Both the position numbers and the translations under genes were made by a program. DNA of 64,000 bases from Chitinophagaceae bacterium (GTDB lineage Bacteria > Bacteroidota > Bacteroidia > Chitinophagales > Chitinophagaceae). Positions 58,334-64,000 of the stretch are shown piece after piece (position 1 is the stretch's first letter; the number at the start of each line of letters is the position of its first letter). The notes under the pieces were generated by a model. It had not been told where the DNA came from. It did no database searches and saw only the letters and a list, made by a program, of their open reading frames with translations. The DNA is taken from contig JADKIE010000004.1 of NCBI GenBank assembly GCA_016721385.1, positions 310,001 through 374,000 on the forward strand, written 5' to 3'.

Positions 58334-60238
58334 TTACTTCACCTCCTCAAACGGTACATCCTCCACTTTACTATCAGCTGTACTACCCTGCTGTGCTTGT
58401 TCTCCACCATCTGGCTGTGCAGCACCAGCATCTCCTTGCGTTTGCTTGTACATATCTTCGCTAGCGGCTGTCCAAGCAGCATTCATTTCGGCCATGGCGG
58501 TATCAATACCGGCAAGGTCTTGTGCTTTATGGGCAGTTTTTAGTTTTTCAAGTCCAGCTTCAATAGCACCTTTCTTTTCAGCAGGTATTTTATCAGCATA
58601 TTCTTTCAATTGTTTTTCGCTTTGGAAAATATGTCTATCGGCTTGGTTAATTTTTTCTACTTTTTCTTTTTCTATAGCATCTGCCGCTTCGTTAGCCTTG
58701 GCTTCTGCCTTCATTTTTTCAACTTCTTCTTTACTTAAACCGCTACCGCCTTGTATGGTAATTTTTTGCTCTTTACCAGTACCCTTATCTTTTGCCGTTA
58801 CATGCAAAATACCGTTGGCATCTATATCAAAAATCACCTCTACCTGTGGTACACCACGTGGTGCTGGCGGTATGCCATCTAGGTTAAACATACCCAAGCT
58901 TTTATTTTGATTACTCATTGGGCGCTCTCCCTGCAATACATGTATTTGTACGCCGGGTTGGTTATCGCTTGCTGTGCTAAACACTTCGCTTTTTTTGGTT
59001 GGTATGGTTGTGTTGCTTTCAATTAATCTTGTCATTACGCCACCCATGGTTTCAATACCAAGGCTTAAAGGTGTAACGTCTAACAACAACACATCTTTAA
59101 TTTCGCCGGTCATAACACCGCCTTGTATGGCAGCGCCTACAGCTACTACCTCATCTGGGTTTACCCCTCTATTTGGTTTTTTACCAAAGAATTTTTCTAC
59201 AATTTCCAACACTTTAGGAATACGGCTGCTACCGCCTACCATTATCACTTCGTCAATTTCGCTTGTGCTCATGCCTGCATCTTTCAATGCCTGCTCACAT
59301 GGTTTTAAGCAACGGTCAAATAATTTGTCGGCAAGGCTTTCAAATTTTGCACGGCTTAATTTTTTTACCAAATGCTTTGGCACTCCATCCACAGCGGTAA
59401 TGTATGGCAGGTTAATTTCGGTTTCGGTGCCGCTACTTAACTCTACCTTAGCTTTTTCAGCCGCTTCTTTTAAGCGTTGCAAAGCCATAGGATCTTTACG
59501 TAAGTCAATAGCTTCATCGGTTTTAAACTCATCTGCCAACCAATCCATGATTACTTTATCAAAATCATCGCCACCTAAGTGGGTATCGCCGTTGGTGCTT
59601 TTTACTTCAAAAACGCCATCGCCAAGCTCCAACACACTTATATCGAACGTACCGCCACCAAGGTCGAATACTGCAATTTTTTGGTCTTTTCCGCCTTTAT
59701 CCAAGCCATAAGCTAAAGCCGCAGCCGTAGGCTCATTTACAATACGCTTAACGGTTAATCCGGCAATTTCGCCGGCTTCTTTGGTTGCCTGGCGCTGTGC
59801 ATCGTTAAAGTAAGCAGGTACGGTAATAACTGCTTCGGTAACTTCTTGGCCAAGATAATCTTCGGCGGTTTTCTTCATTTTTTGAAGCACCATTGCCGAT
59901 ATTTCCTGTGGCGTATATTGTCTGCCATCTATGTCAATACGAACTGTATTATTGTCGCCTTTTACTACTTTATAGCTCCAGTGAGTGCTCTCTTCGGTTA
60001 CTTCATCAAACCTGCGGCCCATAAAACGCTTAACGCTGCTTATGGTGTTTTGAGCGTTGGTAATAGCCTGACGCTTAGCAGGATCGCCAACTTTACGTTC
60101 GCCATTTTTAAGGAAAGCCACTACCGACGGGGTTGTACGTCTTCCTTCTTCGTTTGCAATTACTACGGGCTCATTTCCTTCCATTACAGATACGCAACTG
60201 TTTGTGGTACCTAAGTCAATGCCTATAATCTTTCCCAT
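58334..60238 (-). CDS. dnaK: Chaperone protein DnaK
   Basis: This Hsp70 chaperone folds and protects cytosolic proteins with DnaJ and GrpE. It is intact at 634 residues, the family's normal length. The N-terminal ATPase domain has 'IGIDLGTTNSCVSV', 'AVITVPAYFNDAQRQATK', 'RIVNEPTAAALAYGLDK' and 'AVFDLGGGTFDISVLE'. The substrate-binding domain has 'DVTPLSLGIETMGG' and 'QGERPM'. The C-terminal tail ends in 'EDVPFEEVK'. The start MGKIIGID at 60238 is standard; an upstream in-frame start adds 12 foreign residues. No grpE or dnaJ is adjacent. Confidence 0.97.
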   Translation of the reverse strand: MGKIIGIDLGTTNSCVSVMEGNEPVVIANEEGRRTTPSVVAFLKNGERKVGDPAKRQAITNAQNTISSVKRFMGRRFDEVTEESTHWSYKVVKGDNNTVRIDIDGRQYTPQEISAMVLQKMKKTAEDYLGQEVTEAVITVPAYFNDAQRQATKEAGEIAGLTVKRIVNEPTAAALAYGLDKGGKDQKIAVFDLGGGTFDISVLELGDGVFEVKSTNGDTHLGGDDFDKVIMDWLADEFKTDEAIDLRKDPMALQRLKEAAEKAKVELSSGTETEINLPYITAVDGVPKHLVKKLSRAKFESLADKLFDRCLKPCEQALKDAGMSTSEIDEVIMVGGSSRIPKVLEIVEKFFGKKPNRGVNPDEVVAVGAAIQGGVMTGEIKDVLLLDVTPLSLGIETMGGVMTRLIESNTTIPTKKSEVFSTASDNQPGVQIHVLQGERPMSNQNKSLGMFNLDGIPPAPRGVPQVEVIFDIDANGILHVTAKDKGTGKEQKITIQGGSGLSKEEVEKMKAEAKANEAADAIEKEKVEKINQADRHIFQSEKQLKEYADKIPAEKKGAIEAGLEKLKTAHKAQDLAGIDTAMAEMNAAWTAASEDMYKQTQGDAGAAQPDGGEQAQQGSTADSKVEDVPFEEVK

Positions 60239-60317
60239 GATATTTTGTTTTATTTGTTCAATTAAGATTGTCAATGATTGTGCCAGTGGAGTTTAGGGTG
60301 CAAAAATGGCAGGATTT

Positions 60318-60345
60318 GTCTTGCTGATATCGCCAATTACGCTAT
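60318..60345. repeat. Short interspersed repeat, GCTGATATCGC type, copy 2
   Basis: It contains TTGCTGATATCGCCAATTACGC, close to copies at 28,466 and 62,950, between divergent dnaK and the next gene. Confidence 0.5.
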
Positions 60346-60403
60346 TTCATACTGAAGTATTGGCGAAATTGATGGAAGAATAAAAATTTGCTAATTTTAA
60401 TAT

Positions 60404-60757
60404 ATGACTAAAATAGCAACTGCCGAAGTTGAACGATTACATAATAACGTTAAGCAATTTTTGCAAAGTGGTAAAACCGAAAATGAAATTATTGAACTTC
60501 TTAAACAAGAAGGTTTAGAAGAATACTATGTACAAACAATTATAGATAATGTACTGGCAGATAAAAGAGATAGAAAAGATTTTTGGAAATTGATACTTAT
60601 GGGGACTTTTACTGTGGTTTCGGGTTTATTTATTAATTATTCCTCTTATTCTTTTGCTGTACAAAATGGCTCAGGATATTTTTATCTTTTTTGGGGTATA
60701 ATTGTAGTAGGTTTATTGATGATTGTAAGAGCATTTATTTTATTTAATAAGAAATAG
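60404..60757 (+). CDS. Two-helix membrane protein, unrecognised
   Basis: This intact 117-residue protein has a cytosolic N-terminal half that looks like two helices ('VERLHNNVKQFLQSGKTENEIIELLKQEGLEEYYVQTII') and two membrane helices ('LILMGTFTVVSGLFINY', 'YLFWGIIVVGLLMIVRAFILF'). No family is recognised. It is convergent with cdd, with only 7 bases between stops, and no terminator was seen. Confidence 0.65.
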   Translation: MTKIATAEVERLHNNVKQFLQSGKTENEIIELLKQEGLEEYYVQTIIDNVLADKRDRKDFWKLILMGTFTVVSGLFINYSSYSFAVQNGSGYFYLFWGIIVVGLLMIVRAFILFNKK

Positions 60758-60764
60758 CCCTCTT

Positions 60765-61256
60765 TTATTTTGTACTGTTCTTTAAACTGCTGCTTTTAAA
60801 ACTTAGCGGCAGTAAATCGGTTGCGTTTTTAATAATGAAAACTTCGCCTTGCATACCGCTTAAAATAAGCCTTATGGGTTGATGGGTACGCTCTTCGTAC
60901 TCGGCTAAGGCTTGCCTGCACACACCGCATGGCGATATAGGCACGGCGCTGTTTTTGCTGTTGTAACTTATGGCAATGGTATCTATAGCTTCGTTGGGGA
61001 AGATGCTTGAAACGGCGGAAAGTAAAACCCTTTCGGCACAAATGGTTACAGGGTAAGATGCGTTTTCCTGATTAGTACCATTTACCATTTCATCATTATT
61101 CATTAATGCCACAGCGCTTACTTTAAAGTGAGAATATGGTGCATACGCCATTTCGGTTACTTCTCTTGCCTTTGATAAAAGTTTGGCATCTGCTTCGGTT
61201 AAATCCTGTATAGATTCGTACACATCAAAACTAAACTGGTATTCTTTTTTTTGCAT
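60765..61256 (-). CDS. cdd: Cytidine deaminase
   Basis: This zinc enzyme deaminates cytidine and deoxycytidine in pyrimidine salvage. It is intact at 163 residues. Key motifs are 'PYSHFKVSAVALM', 'NGTNQENASYPVTICAERV' with the catalytic C-A-E, and the zinc ligands in 'PCGVCRQALAEYE'. The 25-residue C-terminus 'LLPLSFKSSSLKN' is typical of homotetrameric enzymes. It precedes lepB on the same strand but with a 94-base gap. Confidence 0.93.
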   Translation of the reverse strand: MQKKEYQFSFDVYESIQDLTEADAKLLSKAREVTEMAYAPYSHFKVSAVALMNNDEMVNGTNQENASYPVTICAERVLLSAVSSIFPNEAIDTIAISYNSKNSAVPISPCGVCRQALAEYEERTHQPIRLILSGMQGEVFIIKNATDLLPLSFKSSSLKNSTK

Positions 61257-61349
61257 TCATATTTTTTAAGTGAGATAAAAAATCCTCCGGGCATTACTGC
61301 TAAGAGGACTCATTTATTTACTAAAGTTACTGTAATTATACTACAAAAG

Positions 61350-62850
61350 CTATTTTATCCAACGGAAAAGGCGTTTCCAACGTGGGCCACCTTCCCAGCT
61401 AAACCAAATAAGCGATGCTTTACCTACCACATGATCCTCGGGTACAAAGCCCCAATAACGGCTATCTAACGAATTGTGCCTGTTATCTCCCATCAACCAA
61501 TAATAATCCATTTTAAACGTGTATTTATCGGTTTCTTTTCCGTTAATAAAAATTTTGCCTCCTTTGTTTTCTACTTCATTATTTTCATACACTCTAATAC
61601 ATCTTTCGTAGCGTATAAAATTATCGGCTGTTAATTGTATAGTAGCTCCTTTTTTAGGAATCCAAAGTGGGCCGTAATTATCGCCACTCCAATGGTGTGC
61701 CGTATCATAGTAAGGAAATAATTGGGCGGTAGGCTGCATCATAAAATCAGCTAATTTATAGCCTTGCGGAAGCTTTAAATTAGCTTTTTCTTCATTGGTA
61801 ATATTTACCAGATAAGAACCATTTTTTAATTGATTAAAATCGCCTTGTTCTTCTCTAACTTTAATGCCTAAGTTGTCTAATTTTTCGGCATCTAACATAA
61901 TTTCAGGAGATACATCTAATTGATAATAACGCTGTGATTGTGGGAAATAATCTTCGGGCTTACCATTAATGTGTAGTTTGCCATTTATTACCTGAATACT
62001 ATCGCCTGCTATACCAACACAGCGTTTAATAAAGTTCTCTCTTTTATCAACCGGCCGGGTTGTAATTATGGAGCCGTAATCTTGCCAAACCCTGTCTCTG
62101 CCCATTTGCCTTACCGCTTCGTAATAAGTAACCTTACTGCCAAAATTTTCTTCGTCGTTAATTAAAGTGTCGTTTGTGGGAAAATTAAATACCATTGCAT
62201 CGTTTCGTTTTACCGGCGATGCAAACCATCTTGTATAAGGTATTTTTATCCACTCTACATACGATTTTGCATTTACAAAAGGCAACTTGGCATGTACAAA
62301 AGGCATTGCTATGGGTGTATTAGGAATACGTGGGCCGTAAGCCGATTTGCTAACAAATAAATAATCGTTTACCAGCAAAGTTTTTTCCATCGATGGTGTA
62401 GGAATAACATATGCTTCAAACACAAAAGTGCGTATTAAAGTGGCCGCTACTACGGCAAAGGCTGCGGCGTCTATCCACTCACGGGCAGTAGATTTTTTTG
62501 TAATTGTTTACAACTGCATTACCGGCATAACGTTCGTTTTTACTAAAGCCTAAATACGGAAAATATATAAAAGGCACTAAAACCGTAGCGGCATGATGCA
62601 AGAATTCAAAACGGCCAAAATGTTCTACAAATTTTATGCAAATCCATATAGTAATAAACTGACCTGCAATGGGTATTAATTGCAAAAAGAACCAGTATTT
62701 TTTTAAGGGCATTTTTTGCACCATGCACCATGTATTATAAAAAGGAATAAATGCCTTCCATCCTTCAATGCCTGCTTTTTTAAACATGCCATACAAACCT
62801 ATATGCCAGCCTATTGTAGCTACAATAAAAATTAGTAAACCAGTACTCAT
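61350..62850 (-). CDS. lepB: Signal peptidase I fused to an N-terminal membrane domain, frame broken
   Basis: This inner-membrane serine protease removes signal peptides from exported proteins. The repaired length is about 500 residues. The N-terminal 120 residues form a separate hydrophobic domain (DUF5684-like: 'GWHIGLYGMFKKAGIEGWKAFIPFYNTWCMVQ'). One extra A in an A7 run near 62,495 precedes 'STAREWIDAAAFAVVAATLIRTFVFEAYVIPTPSMEKTL', where the catalytic Ser lies. The catalytic Lys region is 'SPVKRNDAMVFNFP', and 'GDNRHNSLDSRYWGFVPEDHVVG' is the last signature box. A large insertion between them is common in Bacteroidota. Confidence 0.9.
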
Positions 62851-62947
62851 ATTCTTTATTTTAATATTGCCAAAAGTACCATATTATATTTTAATGCAAA
62901 AAACCGCTTATCCTTGTTTGGGTTTCTTTAACAATTACAAAATTTAT

Positions 62948-62982
62948 TCTCCCGCTGATATCGCTAATAACGCAGATGTAAG
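62948..62982. repeat. Short interspersed repeat, GCTGATATCGC type, copy 3
   Basis: CCGCTGATATCGCTAATAACGCAGAT resembles the copies at 28,466 and 60,318. It lies between two minus-strand genes. Confidence 0.5.
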
Positions 62983-63018
62983 AATGAATTTATGGTAGCA
63001 AAAAAATGTTGAAATTTT

Positions 63019-63549
63019 TTAAACATTATTTATATACCGCTCTTTAATGATGTTTATATGATGGTTTTCGTGGCCGCAAATTATCCAGGCACAAGCCCGT
63101 ACACTCATGGTATAATTGCTGGCAATACCGCTACGTTTTAGGGTAGCTGCGGTTTGATTATCAAAAAAAGCAAGTGTGCTTTGCCTAACGGCTTTATAAT
63201 CTTTTAAAAGTTTTTTTATAGATTGTTTAGAAGCGTTGGCTTGTTTTACATATTCGTTTTCATCAAAAAAAGGGATTGGGCGTTTATCGTTTCGGGCAAA
63301 ACTTATAGCCCTATACACCAATACTCGTTCAAAATCTGTAAGGTGTTGCACAATATCTTTTATAGTCCATTTATCGGTTGCGTAAGGTGTTGTAAGTTGC
63401 TCTTGGGTTAAGGATACTAATAATGTTTTAAGAACAGATGCATTATCTTTTAGTTGCTTTAAAATATTTGTATTGTCGGGTAATTTTTGCAAAAAAGGTT
63501 CGTAGTAAACGGCATATTCTATATCGGTTGGTTTTGCAATTTTTTTCAT
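63019..63549 (-). CDS. DinB-like (YfiT superfamily) protein
   Basis: This intact 176-residue four-helix protein begins 'PTDIEYAVYYEPFLQKLPDN'. It has metal-site candidates in 'WTIKDIVQHLTDFERVLVYRAISFARND' and the terminal 'WIICGHENHHINIIKERY'. This layout fits the DinB_2 / damage-inducible family in which three His bind a divalent metal. The substrate is unknown. It is only distantly similar to the DinB gene at 15 kb. Confidence 0.8.
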   Translation of the reverse strand: MKKIAKPTDIEYAVYYEPFLQKLPDNTNILKQLKDNASVLKTLLVSLTQEQLTTPYATDKWTIKDIVQHLTDFERVLVYRAISFARNDKRPIPFFDENEYVKQANASKQSIKKLLKDYKAVRQSTLAFFDNQTAATLKRSGIASNYTMSVRACAWIICGHENHHINIIKERYINNV

Positions 63550-63565
63550 GGAATGAATATAGATT

Positions 63566-63588
63566 TTTGTTGGTCAGCGACCAACAAA
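63566..63588. promoter_or_regulatory. Perfect 10-bp palindrome upstream of the DinB-like gene
   Basis: TTTGTTGGTC-AGC-GACCAACAAA lies 17 bases before the start at 63549. On the minus strand it is followed by A residues, not T, so it is more like an operator or a 5' hairpin than a terminator. Confidence 0.4.
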
Positions 63589-63598
63589 GGCGTAGAAT

Positions 63599-64000
63599 TT
63601 ATTTTTTATAACCAACATAAGTACAAAGCCCAACTTCATTGGCGTCGCACTCTTTTGCTATAAATCTACATTGAACTTTTATTGAAGCGTAAAAGTTTGG
63701 TGAAGAAACGGAACTTGGCCGAGGAAATTCTTTTACTTTAAAATCAATATTTTTTAAAACACAAACGAAAAACCACCAGCTGTACCCCATGTACTAAACC
63801 CGGAAGAGCAAGTTATTAATCTATTTGCAATATCTTTTTGATTGGTAGTAGTATAAGTTATTACTTGAGGCCCATAAGCTCCAAGAGATTTAGCTGAAAA
63901 TTGTTTTAATAAATATGGGCTTAAGGACATGTAAATATCTACATAACCTGTTGAAGTATTAACAGGTAACATATCTATGTAATAAAAAGGGAATGAAAAA
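63599..64000 (-). CDS. Unrecognised protein, 5' end beyond window, frame broken
   Basis: About 130 residues are visible in two frames joined near 63,760. They read 'YYIDMLPVNTSTGYVDIYMSLSPYLLKQF', 'GPQVITYTTTNQKDIANRLITCSSGFSTWG' and then 'FKVKEFPRPSSVSSPNFYASIKVQCRF', ending 'GLCTYVGYKK'. The frame is open at the window edge, so the start is outside. It contains several Cys and looks beta-rich. No family is recognised. Confidence 0.5.

Noticed and set aside
58446..59711. Two long plus-strand frames (154 and 245 codons) opposite dnaK
   Set aside because: They are antisense to a confidently identified, full-length DnaK and have no family sequence; codon bias of the real gene opens the other strand.

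Overview
The window looks like a chromosomal segment of a Bacteroidota bacterium, most likely of the Chitinophagales/Chitinophagaceae (inference). It is AT-rich. Secreted proteins end in type IX secretion (T9SS) sorting domains or in the gliding-motility-associated C-terminal domain. The DUF1599 / BT_3928-type DoxX pair, YadA-head-like proteins and a fused N-terminal domain on signal peptidase I also fit. No rRNA, tRNA, CRISPR array or transposase was recognised.

A technical point dominates the reading. About half of the genes are split into two or more reading frames. Wherever I traced the break, one base added or removed, usually in a run of A, T or G, restores one continuous family member. 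dnaG, tcdA, lepB, hutU and urocanase-type housekeeping genes are affected as much as accessory ones. I therefore annotate such genes as single loci and treat most breaks as uncorrected long-read indels rather than real pseudogenes.

Layout. 0-7 kb: a partial PLP transsulfuration enzyme, a peptide-type ABC permease, a DoxX-DUF1599-FKBP operon, folP lacking its C-terminus, a second FKBP and an nrnA-type DHH phosphoesterase. 7-15.7 kb: ndk, a CrtA-like protein, an arginase-family enzyme, DUF1684, a Rossmann protein, a large radical SAM protein, DUF1415, a metallo-beta-lactamase-fold hydrolase and a DinB protein. 16-19.2 kb: small secreted and membrane proteins, a cupin/AraC pair and a GreA-like factor. 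19.3-26.6 kb: a run of minus-strand exported proteins (SdrD-like, gliding-type C-terminus, SUMF1-like, and an eight-repeat protein). 26.7-30 kb: histidine degradation genes hutU and hutH. 30-40 kb: mainly housekeeping (tcdA, dnaG, M48 peptidase, plsY, prmA). 40-47.5 kb: small envelope proteins, a WG-repeat protein and a secreted endonuclease/exonuclease/phosphatase-fold protein.

47.5-58.2 kb is the most accessory-looking part. It holds a two-gene cassette sharing an N-terminal 'FSG..NP' domain, one copy fused to a Cys/His domain; a YadA-head-like protein; a zinc alcohol dehydrogenase; a MORN protein with CX4C motifs; a TPR/CxxCxGxG protein; a SIR2-like gene; a GC-rich interspersed repeat; and a tandem duplication carrying a truncated copy of the MORN gene. 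58.3-64 kb returns to core genes: dnaK, cdd, lepB and a DinB protein.
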